In this document: in pieces, positions 17,911 through 27,300 of the stretch
Layout of the letters: each line of letters opens with the position of its first letter
Position numbering within the stretch: position 1 is the first letter of the stretch
Assembly (NCBI GenBank): GCA_024639765.1
Contig: JAHEHU010000003.1
Location: 1 to 64,000, forward strand
Source of the DNA: Eudoraea sp.
Lineage (GTDB): Bacteria; Bacteroidota; Bacteroidia; Flavobacteriales; Flavobacteriaceae
Direction of reading: 5' to 3'
DNA length: 64,000 nucleotides
Program-made: the position numbers and the translations under genes
Notes under the pieces: model-generated
What the model saw: the letters and a program-made list of their open reading frames with translations, nothing else
Told to the model about the DNA's origin: nothing
The model's database searches: none

Positions 17911-19140
17911 TTACATCTTCACAAACTCCACCCTACGGTTATTGGCTTTACCCTCTGGGCTACTATTATCGGCAATGGGCACATCTTCGCCAAAGCCTTT
18001 TGAAACAAGTCTTTCAGAGGATACACCCATGTCTACCAGGGTATTCACAACTTTAGTGGCCCTTTGTTCCGAAAGGTTTTTATTTAACTGTGTGTCACCA
18101 TCGCTATCGGTATGGCCCTCTACACTAAATTTTATCTCCGGATATTGTTGCATCAATTTCACTATTTCATTCATGACGCCCATTGATTCGGGTTTTAAGG
18201 TAGCCTTCCCAGAATCAAATTTTATTCCATTGGTTACAATTTTACCATCCGTGACAAAACGGTCATATAAAGGGACGGCTCCTTCTGCCAGACGGATATT
18301 CTTAATGAGTGTTGGATAGTCTCCTGTTTGACCAAAATCATACGTATCTCCACTAATAGAGATTGCCGTGGGATTTCCTTGCACATTGGGTATCATTAAT
18401 AACCTATCCTGGTCCATATAAATTTTAAGAGCTCTAATGTTGAATGAAATAGCCACATGACGCCAGTGAGGATATTCCTTTTGTGATGCTTCTGGTAATT
18501 TTCGTTGCATCTTACCTCCCTCGTAAGAAGCTTCCTGGTCACGACCCACTACAATGTCATATAATCCTTCCGGGCGGCGATTTGATATTCTTCTATCCCA
18601 TAGGGAAATCGTATACTTACTTGTTCTGCTGGATAAATACATATCAAATTCAATAGTGAATTTTTCGGGGAGATAGTCGCCATCCTTTTTCATCAAAGGG
18701 GTTATCGTGGCCCCTGAATTTTCCACAGGAAACCGAATCACATTTTCTCCGTCGAATAGGGCGTTTTCAACATAGCCATCTACAAGATCCCACTGCGATG
18801 GAAATTCACCATTCTTTTCACCTTCTAAATTATCTTCGAAGATCACTATTTCACCTGGTATAAAATCAAATTTAGACCAAGGCTTTAAAACCTTATCAGA
18901 TGATTCATTCCCTGCGGGAAGTCCTTTCCCTTCTTCTTTATTTTTGCCGGATATGGTATCCCCTTTCTTTCCCTCCATGCCATCTTCTCCCTTATCCAAT
19001 CCCTTATCAATGGTCTTGTCTATTTTTCGGTCAACTCTCCTTTCAACTTTCTTTTTTATTTTCTTTAAAATTTGTGCTTCAGCAGATACCGGGGTAATAA
19101 GGAAAAATCCTAACAGCCCTAAGAATAGTGCATTTTTCAT
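17911..19140 (-). CDS. OmpA family protein with LamG-like/concanavalin-like N-terminal region
   Basis: C-terminus 'IKFSVEGHTDSDGDTQLNKNLSEQRATKVVNTLVDMGVSSERLVSKGFGE' OmpA peptidoglycan-binding motif. Confidence 0.93.
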   Translation of the reverse strand: MKNALFLGLLGFFLITPVSAEAQILKKIKKKVERRVDRKIDKTIDKGLDKGEDGMEGKKGDTISGKNKEEGKGLPAGNESSDKVLKPWSKFDFIPGEIVIFEDNLEGEKNGEFPSQWDLVDGYVENALFDGENVIRFPVENSGATITPLMKKDGDYLPEKFTIEFDMYLSSRTSKYTISLWDRRISNRRPEGLYDIVVGRDQEASYEGGKMQRKLPEASQKEYPHWRHVAISFNIRALKIYMDQDRLLMIPNVQGNPTAISISGDTYDFGQTGDYPTLIKNIRLAEGAVPLYDRFVTDGKIVTNGIKFDSGKATLKPESMGVMNEIVKLMQQYPEIKFSVEGHTDSDGDTQLNKNLSEQRATKVVNTLVDMGVSSERLVSKGFGEDVPIADNSSPEGKANNRRVEFVKM

Positions 19141-19449
19141 GACGATTAGTATTTAGTGAATCTATTTAACATGTATGAAAACATTTAAAAGTGTTAAGGT
19201 GATAATATGAACAATTAATTATTCGAACAATGACGTAGGTCATGTGTATGACTTAATCTACTACCATAAAATTCTTCTGAGTTTAACTATGTTGGTTCTT
19301 CCAATTTATTTCATAACAATCTCACTTTTATTGAAAGTACAAATGACTGAAATCAGAATTGCCTTGGCTCCTCTCAAAAACCCGAGCCATGACAGGGCGG
19401 ATTCTCATCACTAATAAATTGTTTATTACCGGAGCGTCAATAACCTATA

Positions 19450-19681
19450 AGTAGTTGCGGACGAACTGCAAATTGGTCTACATACTTCAGTAGGAAACTT
19501 TCAGATAGTTGTAGAAGATTCTGATGGCATGGTAATATTAGACCGAAATATCCGGGGAAGAGATTGTGAAGATTGCTTTGGTGGTGTTACCTCAAACCGA
19601 GCCCCAGGTATTTGCACAGTTACCATTATGGTGACCAATTTCAGGGGAGACTGGAGCTTTTCCTTTAGTGACCGAAATTAA
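19450..19681 (+). pseudogene. Frameshifted/5'-truncated remnant of a small secreted-protein gene
   Basis: Manual translation: VVADELQIGLHTSVGNF / (shift at TTTT 19498-19501) / QIVVEDSDGMVILDRNIRGRDCEDCFGGVTSNRAPGICTVTIMVTNFRGDWSFSFSDRN*; followed by a strong terminator. Confidence 0.55.
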
Positions 19682-19703
19682 CCCCGATCTGGTGAAAATA
19701 CAT

Positions 19704-19741
19704 AGCGCTGTTGAACATGAAGATTCAACAGCGCTTTTTTT
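19704..19741 (+). terminator. Rho-independent terminator downstream of gene remnant
   Basis: AGCGCTGTTGAA-catgaaga-TTCAACAGCGCT followed by T-run. Confidence 0.88.
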
Positions 19742-19813
19742 GTGTTGGCAGATATACTGCAAAGGGTAATCTCAATTCGTCTAACTACCCCGCCCAAATT
19801 ACAATTTACCAAA

Positions 19814-20293
19814 TTAAATCTCTTCTGCCAGCCAGGCTTTCATCATCCAAACGGTTTTCTCCTGTTCGGTTATAAAATCGCTCATCATTGAATTTGTTCC
19901 TTCGTCGTTGGCGTTTGCAGAAGCATCTAATATTCTACGCTCTATCTTTAACAACTCTGTGAGAGAATTTACTATAAGTCTGATGGCGTCTTCATCTACA
20001 GTGACATTTTTGCCCAATGGTACTTTGGCATTCTTTATATAATCGTCAAAGGTATGCAAGGGCACTTCACCCAAGGTTAGAATGCGTTCTGCTACCTCAT
20101 CTACTTTTATGTTAGCGTCATCATACAATTCCTCAAACTTAACATGCAGGTCAAAAAAGCGCTTGCCTTTAATATTCCAGTGAATACCCCGTAGATTCAT
20201 GTAATAGAATTGAAAATTTGCCAGAAGGATGTTCAAGTCTTTTCCTAGTTCTCTAGATTGTTTGGTGTCTAAACCAATACTGTTTAATTTCAT
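19814..20293 (-). CDS. dps: Dps family ferritin-like DNA-protection protein
   Basis: 'ANFQFYYMNLRGIHWNIKGKRFFDLHVKFEELYDD...VDEVAERILTLGEVPL' Dps signature. Confidence 0.95.
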   Translation of the reverse strand: MKLNSIGLDTKQSRELGKDLNILLANFQFYYMNLRGIHWNIKGKRFFDLHVKFEELYDDANIKVDEVAERILTLGEVPLHTFDDYIKNAKVPLGKNVTVDEDAIRLIVNSLTELLKIERRILDASANANDEGTNSMMSDFITEQEKTVWMMKAWLAEEI

Positions 20294-20403
20294 GTCTTTT
20301 GTGTCTTTATCATTTTTTCAGTATAAAGTTATTGAATTAAAATCATGTATAATCATAAGATTTATTGATAGTTTTTATAAATTTATTGCTTAAAATTATA
20401 AGA

Positions 20404-21345
20404 ATGACCATTACCCAATTACAGTATGTCCTGGCTGTAGCAGAATATCAGAACTTCACTGTAGCCGCTGAAAAAAGTTTTGTTACGCAGCCCACCTTGA
20501 GTATGCAGGTGCAAAAGCTGGAGGATGAACTGGATGTTCGAATTTTTGATAGGAGTAAAAAACCTATTTCCATTACCGAGGCCGGAAAGAAGATCGTTGC
20601 ACAAGCCAAGAATATTGTGAACGAGGCCAAACGGATCAAGGATATTGTAGATCAGGAAAAAGGATTTATCGGAGGTGAGTTTACACTGGGGATCATCCCA
20701 ACTGTTATGCCCACCTTGCTACCTATGTTCCTAAAAACCTTTATCAACAAATACCCTAAGGTACATTTAGTGATCAAGGAACAAAATACAGACAGTCTTA
20801 TCAGAAACCTGCAGGATGGCCATTTAGATGCAGGCATTGCAGCCACACCACTCGATATAGAATATATCACAGAACGCCCACTTTATTACGAACCCTTTGT
20901 TGGATATGTGCCTCCAAGCCATAGGCTGCGTAATGCTGATAAATTAGAGCCTAAGGAACTAGACATCAGGGACATACTTTTGCTCCGCGATGGTCATTGT
21001 TTCCGAGAAGGAGTAGTAAACCTATGTAAGGCGACACAAAATCTGGAAGATGAGCATTTTCAGTTGCAAAGCGGGAGTTTTGAAACTTTGGTCAACTTAG
21101 CGAACGAAGGCCTTGGTATGACCTTATTGCCTTATCTCAATACGCTGGAATTAGACGATAGTAAAAGATCAAATTTAAAGTATTTCAAGGAACCATCGCC
21201 TGCGAGGGAGATCAGCCTGATTTATCACAAGAAAGAGCTAAAGCTTCATATTGCGAATGCCTTGAGAGATGTGATCGCTGCTGTGGTGAGAGGAGCCATA
21301 AAATTTCAGGACGTGAATATTATAAGTCCGTTATCGAAAAAATGA
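20404..21345 (+). CDS. oxyR: LysR-family hydrogen-peroxide-inducible activator (OxyR-like)
   Basis: MTITQLQYVLAVAEYQNFTVAAEKSFVTQPTLSMQVQKLEDELDVRIFDR; LLRDGHCFREGVVNLC redox-Cys region; start trimmed to ATG 20404. Confidence 0.88.
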   Translation: MTITQLQYVLAVAEYQNFTVAAEKSFVTQPTLSMQVQKLEDELDVRIFDRSKKPISITEAGKKIVAQAKNIVNEAKRIKDIVDQEKGFIGGEFTLGIIPTVMPTLLPMFLKTFINKYPKVHLVIKEQNTDSLIRNLQDGHLDAGIAATPLDIEYITERPLYYEPFVGYVPPSHRLRNADKLEPKELDIRDILLLRDGHCFREGVVNLCKATQNLEDEHFQLQSGSFETLVNLANEGLGMTLLPYLNTLELDDSKRSNLKYFKEPSPAREISLIYHKKELKLHIANALRDVIAAVVRGAIKFQDVNIISPLSKK

Positions 21346-21371
21346 CCGGATTTGACAAGATCCTGAACCAT

Positions 21372-21402
21372 AAAAAAAGCCGCCAGATCGGCGGCCTCTT
21401 TT
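21372..21402. terminator. Terminator between convergent oxyR and small ORF (possibly bidirectional)
   Basis: AAAAAAAGCCGCC-AGATC-GGCGGCCTCTTTT. Confidence 0.75.
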
Positions 21403-21598
21403 AAGCTTTTATGTACACTAAACTCTCTTTTAATTCTGGTTTATCAATAATGAACTGGCGTAGCCAGTGTTTCAGTTCTTCAATTTCAAAAGGTAGTAAC
21501 TTCGAAATTGCTTTTTGTAACTCCTTGCTAAATAATTTAGCATCGAAACTAACTTTACGGAGTACTGTTTTGTAATACTCCAACATAGCTCTAGCCAT
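21401..21598 (-). CDS. Small hypothetical protein (65 aa)
   Basis: MARAMLEYYKTVLRKVSFDAKLFSKELQKAISKLLPFEIEELKHWLRQF; coherent amphipathic sequence next to a terminator; ATG trimmed from track ORF. Confidence 0.7.
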   Translation of the reverse strand: MARAMLEYYKTVLRKVSFDAKLFSKELQKAISKLLPFEIEELKHWLRQFIIDKPELKESLVYIKA

Positions 21599-21702
21599 AC
21601 ATGTGTATTTAGTAGTTAGACTGTTTACCGAAATTAACAAAAAAAAGGTATTAAATATTGCACTGTCTTAGTTAAATATTAGATAATTTCAATTTATCAT
21701 CG

Positions 21703-23016
21703 ATGAACTGCACTATGAATCACAGGTTTCAAGGAGGCAAAGTACTAGTCAAAATAGGTGTTATCTTCCTCTTGTTCATTTATTTATCAGGTTGTGCCTC
21801 TCAAAAAGAAAGGCGATTTGAGAAACAAATGAACAAGGCGCTCTCCATAGGCGATTTTGAGGATCATTTTACAGGGCTCATGATATATGAACCGACGAAA
21901 GGGGATACACTTATAGAATTAAATAGTGACAAATACTTTACTCCGGCAAGCAATACTAAAATCTTCACCCTCTATACTTCCTTAAAAATACTTCCCGATT
22001 CTGTGCCTACTTTGAAATATGCGGTACAACAAGATACCTTATACTTCCAGGGAACAGGAGATCCATCGGCCTTGCATCCATATTTTCAAGATAGTAGCAG
22101 CGTTCATTTCATAAAAAAATTCAATACCTCAAGGCAAGTAACAGGCAAGTTTAGGTTAGAACGATTTGGTATGGGTTGGGCATGGGAAGACTATGACAGT
22201 TCTTTTTCTCCGGAAATATCCTCCCTGCCACTCCACGGGAATGTCATTACGATCTTTAAGGATACATCCCTCTCTGTGATCCCCGAATATTTTAGAGACA
22301 GCGTGCAATTAATCACAAATGGCAGAAACCGGGCCGAAGATCGCAATACTTTCTATTTTGATCCACAAAGAAAAGATACGCTGCAGGTGCCCTTCAAAAA
22401 TAGCGTAGGACTAACCAAAACATTGCTGGAAAGCGCAGTTGGAAAAACCATTTCCCTGACCGACTCTTTCCCGTTGGCAGATAAAAAGGTCCTCTACAGT
22501 ATTGCAACAGATAGCCTGTACAAATATATGATGCAGGATAGTGATAATTTTATTGCCGAGCAATTACTGGTGATGGCTTCTTCTGTTCTCACAGATACCC
22601 TTTCGGGTACCGTGACCAGAGACTATATGTTAGATACCTACCTGGCTGGTCTGACACATAAACCCAGATGGGTAGATGGCTCTGGTCTATCCAGATACAA
22701 TCTGTTTACACCGGCATCTATGATCTATGTGCTAAAAGCTCTTTATAAGGAAATCCCCGGAAAACGCCTATTCACATTTTTTCCTGCGGGTGGCATTTCC
22801 GGAACTCTGGAAGATTGGTACGCAGGGGATCCTGAGCCTTATGTGTTTGCCAAATCTGGCACCCTGGGAAATACCTATTGTCTTAGTGGCTATCTGGTCA
22901 CTTCATCAGGTAAAACCCTTCTTTTTAGTTTTATGAACAATCATTTTATGGAGCCTACCGCATCTGTTAAAACAAAGATTGAGCACATTCTTGAAACAAT
23001 CAGGGATTCCTATTGA
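21703..23016 (+). CDS. D-alanyl-D-alanine carboxypeptidase / endopeptidase (PBP4, DacB-type) lipoprotein
   Basis: 'FTPASNTKIFTLYTSLK' SxxK, 'DSDNFIAEQLL' SxN, 'FAKSGTLGNTYCLSGY' KTG-like box. Confidence 0.92.
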   Translation: MNCTMNHRFQGGKVLVKIGVIFLLFIYLSGCASQKERRFEKQMNKALSIGDFEDHFTGLMIYEPTKGDTLIELNSDKYFTPASNTKIFTLYTSLKILPDSVPTLKYAVQQDTLYFQGTGDPSALHPYFQDSSSVHFIKKFNTSRQVTGKFRLERFGMGWAWEDYDSSFSPEISSLPLHGNVITIFKDTSLSVIPEYFRDSVQLITNGRNRAEDRNTFYFDPQRKDTLQVPFKNSVGLTKTLLESAVGKTISLTDSFPLADKKVLYSIATDSLYKYMMQDSDNFIAEQLLVMASSVLTDTLSGTVTRDYMLDTYLAGLTHKPRWVDGSGLSRYNLFTPASMIYVLKALYKEIPGKRLFTFFPAGGISGTLEDWYAGDPEPYVFAKSGTLGNTYCLSGYLVTSSGKTLLFSFMNNHFMEPTASVKTKIEHILETIRDSY

Positions 23017-23025
23017 GGCCTTTGT

Positions 23026-23607
23026 TTATAAAAGTTTTTGTATGGCAGCATATTGCAAGAGCATAATGGTTTTAGCATCCCTTATCAATCCTTCTTTGAT
23101 CATCTTCAATGCATGGACCATAGGTAATTCTAGCACCTCAATGTTTTCTGTTTCCCCGGTTGCTCCTCCCCCTTTTCCTATTTTCATAGCATCTTCAATT
23201 GGTGCAACAAAAAAATGAAGGACCTCTGTTACGGCACCAGGGGACATATAGGCCTCAAAGACTTTCTGAACATTCGCTACCAGAAATCCTGTTTCCTCCA
23301 ATACTTCCTTTTTGATGCAGCTCACAGGATCCTGATCATCTAGCACGCCGGCACATACCTCTATCATCATTCCGGTCTCATTGTCATTCACATAGGTAGG
23401 CATACGGAATTGCCTGGTAAGGATCACCGTCTTCCTTACTGGGTGGTACAACAAGATAGCCGCGCCATTGCCCCTGTCGTATGCTTCGCGCTTTTGTGTT
23501 TCCCAACTGCCGTCCTCCTTTTGATAGTCATATGTGTAGCGGTTGAGTGTATACCACTGATCGGATAATACTTCTTTCCTAATATTCTTAATAGTTCCGT
23601 TCTTCAA
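23026..23607 (-). CDS. NUDIX hydrolase (NudK-like GDP-mannose pyrophosphatase)
   Basis: 'VCAGVLDDQDPVSCIKKEVLEETGF' Nudix box. Confidence 0.88.
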   Translation of the reverse strand: MKNGTIKNIRKEVLSDQWYTLNRYTYDYQKEDGSWETQKREAYDRGNGAAILLYHPVRKTVILTRQFRMPTYVNDNETGMMIEVCAGVLDDQDPVSCIKKEVLEETGFLVANVQKVFEAYMSPGAVTEVLHFFVAPIEDAMKIGKGGGATGETENIEVLELPMVHALKMIKEGLIRDAKTIMLLQYAAIQKLL

Positions 23608-23674
23608 TCCTTTCTATTTTAATAGGCTATGTTAATCATTTGCTGAGAACAAAAAACCTGCATTACAAATTCCT

Positions 23675-24328
23675 TTAAACTGAAATAGCTTTATTCAGGT
23701 ATCGCCTAAAAGGAAGCATTTCCTTGTACACTTCTAGTACAATATCCTGAAAATCGCCGCGCAGTACTGTTTCCTCCGAAACAGCATGTACAACGGCAAA
23801 CGTCTTATTTCTCAGGAGATCAATGTATGGATGGTCTTTGGAAAATCCTTTTGGGGTGGTTTTGAGCCTTTCATCCTCATATAAACTTCCAAAGGTCTTT
23901 TTAAAAGAAGGCTTACTTAAAATTTCAACCAAATGCTCACCATCATAATCAATGGCCTCTCTCAAACTTCGCAATATTTTGGGTTCTGGTCGCCATAAAC
24001 CACCTGCCAACATAGATCCATGAATCCCTATCTCTATATAGAAATCCCCTGTATTTGGCGCTTTATCTAACCCAGCGCCAAAATGATCCTTATACACCGG
24101 TTTAGTAGGATGAAACATGAGATTATTGTTAATCCTGTTTATTCCTTTTCTTCCCGGCGTAGAATAGTATTCCGGATCTAATTCAATTAGGCGAAGATTC
24201 AATTCATCTAGCCATTGGATAAACTCATTACGAAGTTTATGGTAAGATTTACGGTTGCGATCCATCCAATCCTTGGAATTGTTCTTTTCCAATTCGCGAA
24301 GAAAATGGAAGAGTTCCTTAAAATTCAT
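23675..24328 (-). CDS. DUF2461 domain-containing protein
   Basis: 'FLRELEKNNSKDWMDRNRKSY...INNNLMFHPTKPVYKDHFGA...FYIEIG..GSMLAGGLWRPEP'. Confidence 0.93.
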   Translation of the reverse strand: MNFKELFHFLRELEKNNSKDWMDRNRKSYHKLRNEFIQWLDELNLRLIELDPEYYSTPGRKGINRINNNLMFHPTKPVYKDHFGAGLDKAPNTGDFYIEIGIHGSMLAGGLWRPEPKILRSLREAIDYDGEHLVEILSKPSFKKTFGSLYEDERLKTTPKGFSKDHPYIDLLRNKTFAVVHAVSEETVLRGDFQDIVLEVYKEMLPFRRYLNKAISV

Positions 24329-24379
24329 GCATGTGTCTTTTGATCTTCCTTAACTTATCAATGCAAAAAGGAAGATATG

Positions 24380-25180
24380 TTAGAAGCGATTATCCCCATC
24401 AATTAGATCTCCCAGACCTCCAAGAATACTACCTTCTCCTCTATCTTTCCCCCCGGTTTTAGGAGCCGCGGCCCAAACCCTGCTGGCTAGTCTGCTAAAA
24501 GGAAGCGACTGTATATAGACTGTTCCCGGGCCTCTCAGGGTTGCAAAAAATAATCCTTCACCACCAAATAGCGTATTCTTTATGCCTCCCACGAATTCAA
24601 TATCATAATCCACGTCCTTGGTAAACCCAACGATACACCCCGTATCTACTTTGAGTACTTCCCCGGGACCCAGTTCTTTTACAGCCAGGGTACCCCCAGC
24701 ATGTACAAAGGCCATACCATCGCCTTCCAACTTTTGCATAATAAACCCTTCCCCTCCAAATAATCCTCTTCCGAGTCTTTTTGAAAATTCTATCCCAACG
24801 GAAACACCTTGTGCAGCACACAAAAAGGCATCTTTTTGACAAATGAATTTTCCTTGGTTCTCAGAGAGATCTATGGGTAAGATCTTTCCCGGATAGGGAG
24901 AAGCAAAGGATATATGTTTTTTTCCCTGCCCTGCATTGAGGAAGGAGGTCATAAAAAGTCCTTCTCCGGTAAGTATCCTTTTCCCGGCAGAGAGTAAGCT
25001 ACCCAGAACGCCTTTATTCTGATTGGAGCCGTCCCCAAAGATGGTATCCATCTTAATATCATTCTCCATCATCATAAAACTGCCGGCTTCTGCCACTACG
25101 GCTTCCTGCGGATCTAGTTCTATCTCAACATATTGCATTTCTTCTCCAAAAATTTGGTAGTCTATTTCGTGTGCATTCAT
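24380..25180 (-). CDS. TIGR00266/AIM24 family protein
   Basis: '[25 protein letters not shown]...[11 protein letters not shown]...[16 protein letters not shown]...[28 protein letters not shown]'. Confidence 0.95.
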   Translation of the reverse strand: MNAHEIDYQIFGEEMQYVEIELDPQEAVVAEAGSFMMMENDIKMDTIFGDGSNQNKGVLGSLLSAGKRILTGEGLFMTSFLNAGQGKKHISFASPYPGKILPIDLSENQGKFICQKDAFLCAAQGVSVGIEFSKRLGRGLFGGEGFIMQKLEGDGMAFVHAGGTLAVKELGPGEVLKVDTGCIVGFTKDVDYDIEFVGGIKNTLFGGEGLFFATLRGPGTVYIQSLPFSRLASRVWAAAPKTGGKDRGEGSILGGLGDLIDGDNRF

Positions 25181-25234
25181 GGTCTTATAATTAGGTTTAT
25201 ATGTTAGTGGTGTTAGCTGATATTTTGTTACAAA

Positions 25235-25720
25235 TTATTTGAGTAGCGATTTAATGATGTCCTCCAATTCCCTGTGGCGTTGTGTCCCGATCATATATTT
25301 CTTTCCATTTTTCAGAATCAGGAAAAGACCTCTGTTACCTTTTACATTGTAGACGGTGCCATAGGAAGTCCAGATCCTAAGACCATAGCCTATAAGGGGA
25401 CTGTATTGCACTATTTCTGCCTTTTCTATCTCGCTCCAGAGAAACCGTTTTTTGGCAAGCGGTGGGTAATTGATGACTATTTCCTCTTTGGTGATGGTGG
25501 TTTTTAGTTGTATCATCCAAAGAAAGACACATATTCCCACATTCAGTACAAAAATTATGATAAGTCCAATATCGGAGGTCGGTTGATCTCCAAATGGTTC
25601 ATTCAATACCATCTGCTGAAAGATTCCATAGACAGGGATCATAGTGATGCCGCCCAACAACAGCCACAACCACAGCTGTCTAAAGCGTTGTACTTCTTTG
25701 AATATAATGCTAGGATCCAT
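25235..25720 (-). CDS. Two-TM hypothetical membrane protein (PH-like C-terminus)
   Basis: Two hydrophobic helices then 'ITKEEIVINYPPLAKKRFLWSEIEKAEIV' bPH-like. Confidence 0.75.
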   Translation of the reverse strand: MDPSIIFKEVQRFRQLWLWLLLGGITMIPVYGIFQQMVLNEPFGDQPTSDIGLIIIFVLNVGICVFLWMIQLKTTITKEEIVINYPPLAKKRFLWSEIEKAEIVQYSPLIGYGLRIWTSYGTVYNVKGNRGLFLILKNGKKYMIGTQRHRELEDIIKSLLK

Positions 25721-25751
25721 CAGCTTTTCGGAGCTACTAATTTAATGTTAC

Positions 25752-26219
25752 TCAATTCGACTTTACTTTAACAGTCCATTCAAAACTGAATTCAGATACC
25801 GTAGTCCCTTCCTCATTGAGGCCCTTAGAATTCATCCAAAAGGTATGCCCCTCCCCTGTTGTGATCGTTTTGTTCAAAGCTTCACGAATTTTATGACCGT
25901 CTGTACAAGTAAAGGTTATTCTCCCTGTGGCCTTTTTAGTAAAGGAACCTTTATTATTAATCACAAGCATGGAAATAGGTTTTCCGCTCTGACGAATATG
26001 ACGACTCACCATAACACCCGTACTTAATTCGGCAGCCATGCCCTGTACCGCCCAAAACATTGATCTGAAAGGATTCTGATTAACCCACCTGTGTGTTACG
26101 GTGACCACTGCCTTATCTTCATCAATGGCTCTCAATCGCACACCGCACCACCACGCAGCAGGTAATTTGAAAAACAGAAAAGCATTGATTTTAGTGACAT
26201 TAGCACCCATTAGACCCAC
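25752..26219 (-). CDS. DUF4442 (hotdog-fold thioesterase-like) protein
   Basis: 'LPAAWWCGVRLRAIDEDKAVVTVTHRWVNQNPFRSMFWAVQGMAAELSTGVM'. Confidence 0.85.
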   Translation of the reverse strand: MGLMGANVTKINAFLFFKLPAAWWCGVRLRAIDEDKAVVTVTHRWVNQNPFRSMFWAVQGMAAELSTGVMVSRHIRQSGKPISMLVINNKGSFTKKATGRITFTCTDGHKIREALNKTITTGEGHTFWMNSKGLNEEGTTVSEFSFEWTVKVKSN

Positions 26220-26292
26220 TATTTGGGCTTAAAAGTACCCAAAATTCTTTAATTATATAATGTTAAATATATGTTAAATTATAGTACTATGT

Positions 26293-26325
26293 TTTGCATA
26301 ATACCTTCTTTTAGATATATATTTG
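26293..26325 (+). promoter_or_regulatory. Bacteroidetes-type promoter upstream of DUF4870 gene
   Basis: TTTG (26293-26296), 21-nt spacer, TATATTTG (26318-26325) matching TTTG/TANNTTTG. Confidence 0.55.
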
Positions 26326-26344
26326 CATAAGAAACTAATATGTC

Positions 26345-26824
26345 ATGGCAGAAACCTTATCAAAACACGAAAAAAACTTGTCGGCGGCGATTCATGCATC
26401 CACCTTTAGCAGGTTCTTTGTTCCTTTTGGCAACATCTTGTTACCACTTGTATTTTGGCTTGCCAACCGCAATGACTCAGCCTATGTTGACTATAATGGA
26501 AAGCAGGCACTTAACTTTCAGATCAGCTTATTTCTGTATTCCATTGTTTTTGGCGTAATCTCCATTCCTTTTTTCTTTGGCTTCTTTCCTGATTTTTTTG
26601 AACATGGATTTATGAACTGGGGAGATTGGAATCGCTTTAATGGAGTAAACGTTAATTTAAATTGGGCCGATTTTCCTTTTCGCCGAATCTGGCCATTAGG
26701 CTTGGCCGGAATTATACCAGTGGCACTATTTATTGTCAATGTGGTATACACCATCTTGGCTACCTTACGAACCAATGAGGGACAGGTATTTAAATACCCC
26801 ATAACCATACCTTTTATAAAGTAA
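26345..26824 (+). CDS. DUF4870 domain-containing membrane protein
   Basis: 'PFGNILLPLVFWLANRNDSAYVDYNGKQALNFQIS...' and C-terminal 'ATLRTNEGQVFKYPITIPFIK'. Confidence 0.92.
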   Translation: MAETLSKHEKNLSAAIHASTFSRFFVPFGNILLPLVFWLANRNDSAYVDYNGKQALNFQISLFLYSIVFGVISIPFFFGFFPDFFEHGFMNWGDWNRFNGVNVNLNWADFPFRRIWPLGLAGIIPVALFIVNVVYTILATLRTNEGQVFKYPITIPFIK

Positions 26825-26958
26825 ATAATTCTGAAGCAGTTTATTCATCAATCGATCATCAGTACAGAACATCAAATGAACCATCAAAAAACGAACAGTT
26901 AACCCAGTGCTAAAAAATTCGGCTCATCACCGGATAGCATGCAACAGAAGTTAAAATT

Positions 26959-27300
26959 ATGAACATAGAAAACACAAAAGCACAGATGCGTAAAGGGGTG
27001 CTAGAATATTGTATCTTATCTATCCTGCAAGAGGAAGATAAGTATACTTCTGAAATTCTGGACACGCTAAAAGACGCAAAAATGCTGGTAGTGGAAGGTA
27101 CTATCTACCCACTGCTTACCAGATTGAAAAATGCGGGATTGCTGAATTACCGCTGGGAAGAATCTACTTCCGGGCCGCCCAGAAAATATTATGGGCTTAC
27201 AGAAACCGGTAAAATGTTCCTTAAAGAATTGGATACAACCTGGGACGAATTAAGAAATGCCGTGAATTTGGTTACCAACGCTAAAAAAACGAAAAAATGA
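26959..27300 (+). CDS. PadR-family transcriptional regulator
   Basis: 'QMRKGVLEYCILSILQEEDKYTSEILDTLKDAKMLVVEGTIYPLLTRLKNAGLL'. Confidence 0.95.
   Translation: MNIENTKAQMRKGVLEYCILSILQEEDKYTSEILDTLKDAKMLVVEGTIYPLLTRLKNAGLLNYRWEESTSGPPRKYYGLTETGKMFLKELDTTWDELRNAVNLVTNAKKTKK

Noticed and set aside
24603-24842. 79-aa ORF inside the AIM24-like gene ([31 protein letters not shown]...)
   Set aside because: Alternative-frame reading inside a well-supported TIGR00266/AIM24 gene; basic/Cys-rich composition is an artefact of frame.
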